Shown here piece by piece: positions 19,130 to 27,880 of a stretch of DNA of 64,000 bases. The stretch is from NCBI GenBank assembly GCA_040387475.1, contig JAZKDT010000032.1, positions 52,515 to 116,514 on the forward strand, written 5' to 3'. The notes beneath the pieces are model-generated. The model was not told where the DNA came from. It ran no database searches and saw only the letters and a program-made list of their open reading frames with translations. Every line of letters starts with the position of its first letter. Position 1 is the first letter of the stretch. Source of the stretch: UBA4416 sp040387475. GTDB lineage: Bacteria > Bacteroidota > Bacteroidia > B-17B0 > Aurantibacillaceae. Made by a program: the position numbers and the translations under genes.

Positions 19130-22036
19130 CTATTTAAAATACTGTTTAGGGTTGCAATGAAATCTCATATCGCAGTCACCACATTGTTTTTCTGATTTAA
19201 TTATATGTCCCATGTCAAAATTTTTATTTTCAATTTTTGTAACCACATCATCAAAACTCTTGATGGTGCTGGTGATATTATCTTTGTTCGAATTAAATGT
19301 TACATAAGGACTGCCGTCTTCAACCTTCGGGTAATATAAATGCATTTTGCTTACCTTCGAACCAGTGCGCTGCTCAACTAAATGCGCATAAACCTCTAAC
19401 TGTCTTCTATACTGCTTTAACTGTCTTTGCGTTTTTGGTTCAGACGAATTTACATCGGGTTTATCACCTGATTTAAAATCGATCAACTCCACGGTATCAT
19501 TCTCACCTTTGATTAAATCAATAGTACCTTTTAGTATGTAATTTTCTTTAACCAATGATACATCTACTTCTGCTTCCTTTATACGGTCCCATTGATTTGC
19601 GTTTTTGTCGCGATACCGTAGAACCTGTTTTAACAAAGCACCAATTTGACCCGTGTGCAAATAAGAGCGTTGTTGTTTAGATAACAAAAAGTAATTACTG
19701 TTAAACCATTCTGTAATGTTTGAGTCGTTAAGAGTCTCTCTCTCATCTCGGAGTACTGCTTTATGTATATCTTCAATAGTTTGGTGTAATAAGCTACCGC
19801 CTAATACGCCACCAGTACGAACCTCAGTGAATTCAAGTTCTTTGTAAAATTTATACTGAAGCGGACAATCTTCATATAGCAATATATGTGACGTAAATGA
19901 GTATTCATGCTTTATGTTGCTCGCCTTAATTTCCGCAAGCTTAAGTTGATCTAAATCTACTTGCGGTTCAGTCCACTGACTTAAGCTCTTGTAAACCGGT
20001 TCGAAATATTTTGACGGTGTTTTGCCTTTTCCTTCGACTTCGTTGCAGGATAGTACGAGCAAATTTTGAGCGCGTGAAAAGGCCGTGTAATACAATCTGT
20101 AAAAATCGTAATACTTATTTTTTTCAATTGGCTCAAAAGGCGGTTTTATATAGTATTGATTTTGTAGTATAACATCCGTATCATCAAATTGCTTTACAGG
20201 CACAGTGCCTAGTGAGTCAACAATTACCACAGGAAATTCCAAGCCCTTTGACTGGTGAATAGTCATAAACGAAACGCAGTTATTTGGGGCGTGTTCGTCG
20301 AAGTCCTCGTATTCTTCAATTCCCCCCTCTATGATAAATCGGAAATATGTATTAAATAAATTCTGCAAAGACTTTTGAATGTTTTGCGGAGTTAATACCG
20401 AGATGTTATGTAAATACTCAAATTTAAAAAGCAATTTACTTAACATTCCAATGTTGTATGCAGAACGAAGATCAGTTTTGTTTGCTGTTAACTCACTATT
20501 TAAATTATCAGCGAACATCGGGTATTCTAACAATTGATAGAGCAGCGCCGCGAAACCATATGTGGTATTAGAGGTTAGAGTAAGATGTTCCTTAGATCGC
20601 TTCTGACACCATTGCAACAAACCCTTATGTCGTTCCGGATCTTTACGGATTTCATCTGCGAATTTTGTTTTCCAAAACAAATAGGTGTCCCAAATATCCA
20701 TTTTCGCGGACTCATTCCATTTAAGGTCCTCGAAAAGAGTTGGGAAGATAAAAATAAAAGCACCCATTAGTAACTGCACTTCCTCTCTCTGAAAAAACAA
20801 CGCCGACCTCGGTGAAAACACATTAATGCCGCGTGCTTCTAAGTAACTCGCTAACCCGATTACCTTTTCACTTTTTACTGAACGAAATAAGAATGCAATT
20901 TGATTGTAGTTAGAAAGTACTTTTCTCTTTTCGAGATCAACAATAAAATTGTAAATTTCCTTATAATAACTTTCCGTATCTGCATTAGTACTTACTTTTA
21001 TAACTGATGATGGGTTGCTGATCGCTCCATCGCTCGGCTTAATTGTTTTGTCAAATCTAAATGTCTTTGGGCCATCTGTCCAATCGCATTGTGCCATCCA
21101 TCTGTTATAAAAATCTATAATCTCGGGAGTTGACCTATAATTGGTTGTAAGTGTAACTTTTTTGCATTTTCCTTTCGGGAAATTATCAGGAAATTCTAGA
21201 ATGTTACGAATCGTAGCACCTCTGAATCTATAAAGTCCTTGATCATCATCACCTACGACACAAATATTACTATGACCGGCAGCAAGTAGTAAAAGAATTT
21301 TTTCTTGGATGGTATTTGTGTCCTGGTACTCATCAATCATTAAATAAGACAACGCCGACTGTAGAGAAGAAAGAATTTTCGGCTGTGATTGAAGCAGATG
21401 AAGTGTCTCGGATTGTATTGTAGAAAAATCCAACGCATTTTCTTCCGCTAAATGTACATCGTAAATCTTTTTAAATTCGCCCAATGCTCTAATACCTGCG
21501 TCATCCGATTTGCAAAGTTGTTCCACGTCTAAGCACTCTTCGCTAATCTTCCCCAAATAAGTAACAAGTGATTTCGCTTTTTCCCAGCGATTCGATTTTA
21601 TTTCCCCGAGCAAAAGTTCGCTACCGTCAATTTTTAAATATTCGTTTAGCTTTCTATACAGAAAATATTTCTGATCAAAATCATCGAGGAGTCGATAGTT
21701 TCTTTTTAACCGAGTAAATTCCCTATTCTCCTCTAGAAATCTAAGAAAAATTGAATGGAGAGTGCCTATGTACATTTCATTCAGATTCACCTTTAGATTT
21801 AAATCCAGTAATCTATTTGAAATTCGAGTAATTAATTCTTTCGCTGCTTTTTCCGTAAAAGTAGCGACCATTATTTTTTCAGGCGAGACCCTCTTTTCGG
21901 TTACGAGTAGTATTACTCGTTCAACAAGAGTGGTAGTTTTACCTGAGCCCGGACCAGCAATAATTAGTAAAGGGCCATCAGTATGCTTAATGGCTGTTTC
22001 CTTCTCTTTATCAAGTATTTGCGTTTGCGTATTCAC
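19130..22036 (-). CDS. UvrD/AddA-B-like helicase with PD-(D/E)xK nuclease and Fe-S cluster
   Basis: 968 residues, superfamily 1 helicase. Walker A 'GPGSGKT' 28-34, Walker B 'MIDEYQDTN', motif III 'VVGDDDQGLYRFRGA', motif V 'MTIHQSKGLEFPVV' and motif VI 'YYTAFSRAQNLLVL' are all present. The C-terminal nuclease shows 'GTIDLI' followed by 'ELIDFKSGDK', a RecB-type PD-(D/E)xK site. A Cys in 'YEDCPLQYKF' and the late cluster 'CGDCDMRFHC' fit an AddB/Cas4-like 4Fe-4S staple. It is the first gene of the restriction cluster (mod starts 2 bases after its stop). A helicase-nuclease of this type added to a type III restriction pair is suggestive of a joint DNA-degradation system; that is inference. Confidence 0.88.
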   Translation of the reverse strand: MNTQTQILDKEKETAIKHTDGPLLIIAGPGSGKTTTLVERVILLVTEKRVSPEKIMVATFTEKAAKELITRISNRLLDLNLKVNLNEMYIGTLHSIFLRFLEENREFTRLKRNYRLLDDFDQKYFLYRKLNEYLKIDGSELLLGEIKSNRWEKAKSLVTYLGKISEECLDVEQLCKSDDAGIRALGEFKKIYDVHLAEENALDFSTIQSETLHLLQSQPKILSSLQSALSYLMIDEYQDTNTIQEKILLLLAAGHSNICVVGDDDQGLYRFRGATIRNILEFPDNFPKGKCKKVTLTTNYRSTPEIIDFYNRWMAQCDWTDGPKTFRFDKTIKPSDGAISNPSSVIKVSTNADTESYYKEIYNFIVDLEKRKVLSNYNQIAFLFRSVKSEKVIGLASYLEARGINVFSPRSALFFQREEVQLLMGAFIFIFPTLFEDLKWNESAKMDIWDTYLFWKTKFADEIRKDPERHKGLLQWCQKRSKEHLTLTSNTTYGFAALLYQLLEYPMFADNLNSELTANKTDLRSAYNIGMLSKLLFKFEYLHNISVLTPQNIQKSLQNLFNTYFRFIIEGGIEEYEDFDEHAPNNCVSFMTIHQSKGLEFPVVIVDSLGTVPVKQFDDTDVILQNQYYIKPPFEPIEKNKYYDFYRLYYTAFSRAQNLLVLSCNEVEGKGKTPSKYFEPVYKSLSQWTEPQVDLDQLKLAEIKASNIKHEYSFTSHILLYEDCPLQYKFYKELEFTEVRTGGVLGGSLLHQTIEDIHKAVLRDERETLNDSNITEWFNSNYFLLSKQQRSYLHTGQIGALLKQVLRYRDKNANQWDRIKEAEVDVSLVKENYILKGTIDLIKGENDTVELIDFKSGDKPDVNSSEPKTQRQLKQYRRQLEVYAHLVEQRTGSKVSKMHLYYPKVEDGSPYVTFNSNKDNITSTIKSFDDVVTKIENKNFDMGHIIKSEKQCGDCDMRFHCNPKQYFK

Positions 22037-22168
22037 GGGAAAGTAAAAGTACGAAAATCCGTCTCTTTGAGGTGATTTTTGCCCGCTTTTTATCCATACT
22101 TTAATAACTAACTACCTGACTAACAGAAGTGTTATTAACCTACTTCTATATTAAATATTTTTAGACTT

Positions 22169-22903
22169 TTATGTTGTGAGACGTTTCTTCTTCCTCATGG
22201 ATTCACCTTTAAGCTCTAACCTGTGTGATTCGTGAACAATCCTGTCGAGAATTGCATCTGCTACCGTTTGTTCTCCAATAATATCATACCATTTGCTTAC
22301 AGGAACTTGGGACGTAACAATTGTTGAGCTTTTACCATGTCGATCTTCAATTATCTCCATGAGCATAGATCTTCCCTGAGCATCTAGTGGTTGTAAACCA
22401 AAATCATCTAATATTAATAAGCTTTGGCGTTCTATTTTTGCAATTTCTTTGATGTAAGATCCATCTGCTTTTGCAATTTTCAGTTTGGCCATTAATTTAT
22501 TGGTATTGTGGTATATTACTTTATATCCTAAACTACAAGCCTGATGACCTATCGCCGACGCAATATAACTTTTGCCAATTCCCGTACTTCCGGTAATGAG
22601 TATATTCTCATGCTTATTTATAAAAGTACATTCTCCAAAACGCATAATTTGGTTTTTATCTACATTTCTATCGGTGTCAAAATGAAATTCTTCTATTGAA
22701 GCCTTATATCTGAATTTTGCATTTTTTAATTGCCGTTCGATACCCCGATTTTTTCTGTCATCCCATTCTGACTCTATCAGATTAGAAATCATTTCATCTG
22801 TTGTATAGTTTTCGTTTTTTCCGGATTCAATACTTGTTTTAAAAGCTCTGAACATTCCAAGAAGTTTCATTTTCCGCATTTTCTCTAAAGTCTCTGTATT
22901 CAT
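22169..22903 (-). CDS. istB: IS21 helper ATPase IstB
   Basis: 244 residues, full length. Walker A 'GSTGIGKS' at 105-112, Walker B 'LLILDDFG' near 165, and the 'DAQGRSMLMEIIEDRHGKSS' block (about 173-192) with 'TSQVPVSKWYDIIGEQTVADAILDRIVH' following. It is the AAA+ protein that assembles on DNA and activates the IstA transposase and selects the target. The gene follows istA by 22 bases. No damage is seen. Confidence 0.93.
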   Translation of the reverse strand: MNTETLEKMRKMKLLGMFRAFKTSIESGKNENYTTDEMISNLIESEWDDRKNRGIERQLKNAKFRYKASIEEFHFDTDRNVDKNQIMRFGECTFINKHENILITGSTGIGKSYIASAIGHQACSLGYKVIYHNTNKLMAKLKIAKADGSYIKEIAKIERQSLLILDDFGLQPLDAQGRSMLMEIIEDRHGKSSTIVTSQVPVSKWYDIIGEQTVADAILDRIVHESHRLELKGESMRKKKRLTT

Positions 22904-22925
22904 TTTTCTATTTTTTAGTTACTAT

Positions 22926-24449
22926 TCATTTATAATATTCCTTGCCTCTTATATTACCATGTTCCGGCATTTTCAATTGTTCATCTTGTCCTTCTTCGTC
23001 TTTATCTAACCCCTTTTCTAATATTTTATGAATGGTTTTATAATTATAGAGTCCGTAACCTAATGCTCTTTGACAAGCCTTTGTTAGTCTTTCATTTCCA
23101 ACTCTTTTGGCAAAATTCAATACGCCTAAGCACACTTTTGAGGCCTGATCTGGATGCTGATTTTGATTAAGTATTTTTAAAATGTAAAGTCTGACATCTT
23201 TGTGGATTTCCTCTGCCCATAACAATAAACGGTCAGCTGTCAGTTCATTGACAAAACGATGGTTAGGCGGCAGATGTTCTTTGTCAGTTGTATAATCGTA
23301 TTGTATTCTTAAGCGTTTATGAAGTGCTATTCGTTCATAGTTGTGAAATATCTCAACGTTATACCGGGTAAACATTATTTTGACTCTTTTACCAATAAAC
23401 TGATATGGCACACTGTAGTAATGTTTATCAAAACTTAAGGAAACATGCCCGTTTTTCATGACTGTTACGTACAATTGTTTTTTAAATTCATATCGTAAAG
23501 CCGGTAGTGGTAGTAAGGTTGCTTTTTCTATTTCTTCAAACTGTTGTCTCCGGGTATAATTTCTTCCGGTAACAATCATATTATTATGTTCTTCCAAGGC
23601 AACTTGTATTGCCTCATTCAAATCTTCTAATGTATAAAAGACCAGATGCCTGATTTTTGCATATATACGTGTGTATATAATTTTAATGACGTTTTCTACC
23701 AATGCTTTGTCTTTTGGCTTATAGGCCCTTGCCGGAAGAATTGTTGTATTATAATGTTCTGCGAAATCAGCGAATGTCTCATTTATGGTAGGTTCGTATT
23801 TGCTACTTTTTGCTACCGCTGATTTTAAATTATCCGGTACAATTGCCGCCGGCACACCCCCGAAATAGTGTAAAGCATCCTCACATGCTGAGATAAAATC
23901 TTCTTTTTGCTGAGACATTACAGCTTGCACATAAGTAAGTTGACTTGCGCCCAGGATTGCAACGAATACTTCTACATCTATGGTCAGGTTTTTTGTCTTA
24001 TCAATAATTTTTAACTTTTCGCCAGCGAAGTCTATATAAAGTTTATCTCCGGCTTTATGCTCCCGTCTCATAGTCGGGGCGACTCTGGATTTCCACTGCG
24101 AAAAATGCCAGCTGAATTGGGTTTTACCCACGCCATCCGGATATTTGATTTTGTATTCCTCAAACATTAATTTAAGAGATACGCCTTTGCGTTTGTATTC
24201 TTTATCGACTGTTGGGAAATGATCATAAAGCGCTTTTAGATGTTCACTAACATATTCCTCCGGCTTTAAAAAAAGCTCCTCTAAATCGCCATCGGTTAAT
24301 TCACTTATTTCGGCAAATGTTAATCCGCTATCTTTAAAATCCTTGAGGTGTTTTTTTAAAGTTTTGCGTGAAATTCCGGTTTGAACAATTATTTCTGATT
24401 GAGTTTGGTTTTGGGTATGTAAACGCAGTATGTGTCTTATATTGCTCAT
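22926..24449 (-). CDS. istA: IS21 family transposase IstA
   Basis: 507 residues, full length. The N-terminal HTH region ('QSEIIVQTGISRKTLKKHLKDF', about 17-38) binds the element ends. The DDE catalytic triad is visible as Asp140 ('LYIDFAG'), Asp206 ('IVPDNLKSAV') and Glu252 ('KALVENVIK'). The C-terminal beta-barrel-like segment ('HYYSVPYQFIGKRVKIMFT') is typical of the IS21/IS481 group. Intact frame with a functional-looking active site, so the element may still move. Confidence 0.93.
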   Translation of the reverse strand: MSNIRHILRLHTQNQTQSEIIVQTGISRKTLKKHLKDFKDSGLTFAEISELTDGDLEELFLKPEEYVSEHLKALYDHFPTVDKEYKRKGVSLKLMFEEYKIKYPDGVGKTQFSWHFSQWKSRVAPTMRREHKAGDKLYIDFAGEKLKIIDKTKNLTIDVEVFVAILGASQLTYVQAVMSQQKEDFISACEDALHYFGGVPAAIVPDNLKSAVAKSSKYEPTINETFADFAEHYNTTILPARAYKPKDKALVENVIKIIYTRIYAKIRHLVFYTLEDLNEAIQVALEEHNNMIVTGRNYTRRQQFEEIEKATLLPLPALRYEFKKQLYVTVMKNGHVSLSFDKHYYSVPYQFIGKRVKIMFTRYNVEIFHNYERIALHKRLRIQYDYTTDKEHLPPNHRFVNELTADRLLLWAEEIHKDVRLYILKILNQNQHPDQASKVCLGVLNFAKRVGNERLTKACQRALGYGLYNYKTIHKILEKGLDKDEEGQDEQLKMPEHGNIRGKEYYK

Positions 24450-24582
24450 GCCGGATTAATTAGAAATGCAAAAAAACAATGAAAAATAATGTCGTTTTAC
24501 CGAAACGGATTATTAAGGCAAAAAAAGGCTAGATTAGGATAAATTTGGCCATTTTGGGATAGATTTATCAATACGTTGTTTA

Positions 24583-24792
24583 TCAAACATTTTCTGGAGC
24601 GCCAAATTCTTCAAAAATTCTTTTCACTTGCTTTGGAGTATAAAAGCGTCCTATCCTTGGACCAAGTTCCTTTTCAACTGTTTTTAACCAGCTTTGTAAG
24701 CTCTTTGCACTGATATTATACATTACAGCTAACTCAGTTTTAGAATATGCTTTTATCTGAATTCTTGATTTTGTTAATTCCTCTTGCTTCAT
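24583..24792 (-). CDS. DUF4248-like small helix-turn-helix protein
   Basis: 69 residues: 'SRIQIKAYSKTELAVMYNIS' followed by 'SLQSWLKTV', then 'FYTPKQVKRIFEEFGAPE'. This is the layout of DUF4248, a small Bacteroidota family resembling a MerR/HTH-17 fold. It lies just outside the proposed IS21 end, and on the same strand as the UvrD-Mod-Res cluster. Without the insertion its stop would lie roughly 75 bases upstream of the UvrD-like start, so it may have been the first gene or the regulator of that operon. Alternatively it is an accessory gene of the insertion sequence, if the real element is longer. Confidence 0.55.
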   Translation of the reverse strand: MKQEELTKSRIQIKAYSKTELAVMYNISAKSLQSWLKTVEKELGPRIGRFYTPKQVKRIFEEFGAPENV

Positions 24793-24940
24793 GATTTTTT
24801 AAAACAAAATTCTATAGATAAATCTTTATGATCTGTAAGATTTATTGAAAATATCATTCATTTTTTTAAACTCAAAATTCGGTTTGCAGATGGACCTATT
24901 ATTATTTTTCATATATTCATCTATAAAAAGATTAGAATTA

Positions 24941-26230
24941 ATGCCTAAAGACATACAGCCAATACCTATTACGATTTCTACAAAACCTGAAGAGGTTGAT
25001 ATAAACAATATAGTAATCGCTCAAGGTAAATGCCATAGAAATTCGTATACAGTTGCTCGAAGAAATACTAGTGTAAAAATTATTGAAGGATTTATAATAA
25101 CCCATGATGAATTCAATGAAGAAGTAGCGCTTCCACATGTCTGGAATAAGTTTAACAACAAATATTTTGATGTTACCTCTGATCATCTATTTGAACAGAA
25201 CATGGAAAATTTTGCTAAATACTTTGAAATTGTCGAACACGATCCGAAAGATTTAATTGAAGGTGAATTATTTCAATTTTCTGACACTACTAAATTTTAT
25301 GTCGTTGTATCTAATATAGCCTTCAGTAAGAAGTTATATATCATTGGCAATGGTTTTGATTTGTTCAATCAGATAAAGTCAAGGTATTGGGATTTCCGTG
25401 AATATGTGCAGGAAACGGATAAAAAGCTATTTGAAAACATAGAAAAGTATTTTGATCCAGAATCTTTATGGTCGGATTTTGAACAGACACTTGCGGATTT
25501 GAATACGGATAAAATTGTGGAGGAAGCTTCTAACTATTTAATGTCATACTCCGATGAAAATTGGCGAGATTCAGGACATCACGATTATCAATATGAGGTA
25601 CGTGAGAGAATCAATCTAATAACCGAAGAATTAAGAAACAAATTTGTTGAATGGATAGGTGGACTACAGATTAATATGCCGGAAAATATACTTTCTCTGA
25701 ATCGAAAGTCTGCTTTTATATGTTTTAATTATACAGCAACCTTAGAACGTATTTATAAAATTTCGGAGCATTATATTCTTTATATTCATAATAAATACTT
25801 AGATCCTACTAGCAAGCTAATTCTGGGACACGGTAAAAAAATTAAGCCTAATGAGAATATGGATCCTGATGAAGATATACGAGTAGTTGAAGGCAATAAA
25901 ATAATTGATCAATACTTTATTGATACATATAAATCAACCGAAAATATTATATTAGAAAACAAGGCATATTTTGAGAACCTCACTGAAACAGAAGATGTTT
26001 ATGTCTTGGGGCATTCTTTATCAGATGTTGACCTGCCATATTTTACTGAAATCTGCAAATATATTGATACGACTAAGGTTAAATGGTATATCAGTTGTCA
26101 TAATCGACGTGATAAAGAACATCATTCAAATGTAATGAATAGACTTGGTATCTCAGATACTCTTTTGTCATATGATCAAATTGATAGTCTTGACACTGGA
26201 AAATATACACAATTAAAACTCGAATTATAA
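24941..26230 (+). CDS. AbiH-like abortive infection protein with N-terminal Cys-His-Asp domain
   Basis: 429 residues if it starts at the ATG at 24941; an in-frame ATG at 24845 would add 32 hydrophobic residues that look like non-coding AT-rich translation. Residues 130-429 are an AbiH domain: 'KKLYIIGNGFDL' (131-141) is the hallmark start, and 'ICFNYTATLERIY', 'ILYIHNKYL', 'LILGHGKK' and 'DVYVLGHSLSDVDLPYF' are the later family blocks. Normal AbiH proteins begin at this glycine-rich loop. Here ~128 residues precede it, with Cys31 ('GKCHRNSY'), His66 ('PHVWN') and Asp77 ('KYFDVT') in the order of a papain/NlpC-like or transglutaminase-like triad. AbiH blocks phage growth by abortive infection in lactococci; mechanism unknown. 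The next gene starts 2 bases after the stop. Confidence 0.82.
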   Translation: MPKDIQPIPITISTKPEEVDINNIVIAQGKCHRNSYTVARRNTSVKIIEGFIITHDEFNEEVALPHVWNKFNNKYFDVTSDHLFEQNMENFAKYFEIVEHDPKDLIEGELFQFSDTTKFYVVVSNIAFSKKLYIIGNGFDLFNQIKSRYWDFREYVQETDKKLFENIEKYFDPESLWSDFEQTLADLNTDKIVEEASNYLMSYSDENWRDSGHHDYQYEVRERINLITEELRNKFVEWIGGLQINMPENILSLNRKSAFICFNYTATLERIYKISEHYILYIHNKYLDPTSKLILGHGKKIKPNENMDPDEDIRVVEGNKIIDQYFIDTYKSTENIILENKAYFENLTETEDVYVLGHSLSDVDLPYFTEICKYIDTTKVKWYISCHNRRDKEHHSNVMNRLGISDTLLSYDQIDSLDTGKYTQLKLEL

Positions 26231-26232
26231 AC

Positions 26233-27858
26233 ATGCCAAGGGTTAAGGAGGATAGTAAAATAATAATTTCATATAGCAGTGATCCAAGAGATATTTATTG
26301 GCGTAAACTCTCCGATACCATTATTTCAACCTATGGCAGGGTAAAAATATCTCACCATAAGTTGGTAAAACAAGTGCTTCTTGATGTGTATGATTTTCTG
26401 ATAAAAGAACTAGACCAAATAATACATGAAGAAAAGGGCTTTGGATTTTATCTCTACGTATTTTGGCTACATGAACAGTCTTTAGATTTATATTTTAAGA
26501 AACTTAAAGGATATAAATTGCAAAATATTGACGAATCAGAATTTGCTACATATAGGCGAATTTTAAAATTAATATTAGAACAAGGTTGTGATTACAATTT
26601 TCAGTGGCCAGCGACACCAACTGGCACGGAAGTTCTTAGAATGGATGAAAAAATTCAGGATATTTTATATCTTGGTTGTTGGGCGTATCATATTGCAGAT
26701 AATATTGCTTATCAAAACATGGTCGGTGATTACCACTTTATCTTTTTTGACGAAGATTCCTATTTAGGAGTTGATTACAAATATCATTACGGCCACGCTT
26801 ATGAGTTGACTGTTAAAAAAGCAGTCCCCGATTATGCCAAAGGAACATTTGATAATAAAGCACAGGAGGAATTATCAGAGGCAGTTAAAAAGTGTATGAA
26901 TATAGACTTTGTATTTTCAAGGAATCAGATCCAAGAAATACAAAAATTTCATAGTTCAAATGGCAGTTCTCTTCAAACAATTGAGCCCTATGTTTTGCCG
27001 AAGAACCTTGAAGCTAATGGAACTGAAATTGTTAATGCGGAAATCTATTATTCCGGGTTAACAATATCGATTGATAACAGGCTATCAATTGATCAGATTA
27101 TTAGAAAGCCATATTCAATGCAAAGGTATTTCTTTCGCCCCATCCTTGTATACACAATTGAGGGAGTTAAACGTGCTTTGGTTTCCCTAAATAAATTTGA
27201 CGAAAGTTTAATGGTTATCGCCACAAATGCTATTCACTGGAATGCCTTACCTGATGAATGGTTGCAAAATAAATGCTTAAAAGACTTTATGCACAGAAAA
27301 GAAGATGAGCATGATAAAATATTGGAAAACGAAATAGAAAGTGATATTAAGAAGCTCGGACTTCTTTACGATCGGAATATAAAGTCTTTAAAGCGCTTTA
27401 ACGGCAATAATATTGTAATTGAACACAATCCGGGTGAAATTGATTTTATAATAATTAATCTCAATATAAAAAAAGTATTCGTTGCCGATGCAAAATATCA
27501 TAGAGCGAGATATGAGGGTGTTGGCTATTATTCGGATTATTCAAAATTTGTGGGATATGAGAAAAGGATGAAAATTAAGATCGATTGGATAAAGGGACAT
27601 AGGGAACAAGTGGCCGAACACATAAGTATAGTAAATAATATTGAAGCCCTGGATATTAGCGACTATGAGATCGAGGGAGTTTTTTTCATTAATACCCCGA
27701 CATTCTATATGTTTAATGGAGACTTCAAAGCAATAACGTTAAATAAAATAGCGGATTTTATTTCGGGTCAGTTTGATTTTCCTCGATATCAAGTTGAAAC
27801 CGATGACAACATTATGTATTTACAACATCCATATTTCCGGAAACCAGTAACATTTTAA
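26233..27858 (+). CDS. Unrecognised protein with C-terminal PD-(D/E)xK nuclease-like domain
   Basis: 541 residues, not matched to a named family. Residues 1-390 are helical in feel with no motif I can name. The C-terminal region 'GEIDFIIINLNIKKVFVADAKYHRARYE' (residues 401-428) gives Asp404 followed by a strand and Asp419-Ala-Lys421, the PD-(D/E)xK nuclease pattern. Position 2 bases after the AbiH fusion stop and 22 before the next gene shows it belongs to the same operon. A phage- or DNA-degrading effector is plausible but inferred. The whole protein has low GC and Lys/Asn/Ile bias like its neighbours. Confidence 0.7.
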   Translation: MPRVKEDSKIIISYSSDPRDIYWRKLSDTIISTYGRVKISHHKLVKQVLLDVYDFLIKELDQIIHEEKGFGFYLYVFWLHEQSLDLYFKKLKGYKLQNIDESEFATYRRILKLILEQGCDYNFQWPATPTGTEVLRMDEKIQDILYLGCWAYHIADNIAYQNMVGDYHFIFFDEDSYLGVDYKYHYGHAYELTVKKAVPDYAKGTFDNKAQEELSEAVKKCMNIDFVFSRNQIQEIQKFHSSNGSSLQTIEPYVLPKNLEANGTEIVNAEIYYSGLTISIDNRLSIDQIIRKPYSMQRYFFRPILVYTIEGVKRALVSLNKFDESLMVIATNAIHWNALPDEWLQNKCLKDFMHRKEDEHDKILENEIESDIKKLGLLYDRNIKSLKRFNGNNIVIEHNPGEIDFIIINLNIKKVFVADAKYHRARYEGVGYYSDYSKFVGYEKRMKIKIDWIKGHREQVAEHISIVNNIEALDISDYEIEGVFFINTPTFYMFNGDFKAITLNKIADFISGQFDFPRYQVETDDNIMYLQHPYFRKPVTF

Positions 27859-27880
27859 ATTGCTAATCAGTAAATAATAT

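Larger units (their letters stand above)
22080..24551 (-). mobile_element. IS21 family insertion sequence
   Basis: Contains istB and istA in the usual order with 22 bases between them. Candidate ends are TGCCCGCTTTTTATCC at 22080-22095 and, read inward from the other side, TGGCCAAATTTATCC ending at 24551; they match except for a few bases and one gap, and begin with TG as IS21 ends do. A TTTT duplication flanks them (22076-22079 and 24552-24555), but it is low complexity. Inserted 44 bases upstream of the UvrD-like gene start. Ends are proposed, not proven. Confidence 0.65.

Noticed and set aside
24845..24940. ATG at 24845 as start of the AbiH fusion
   Set aside because: The extra residues are an AT-rich stretch with no signal for a domain; the ATG at 24941 gives a better N-terminus.
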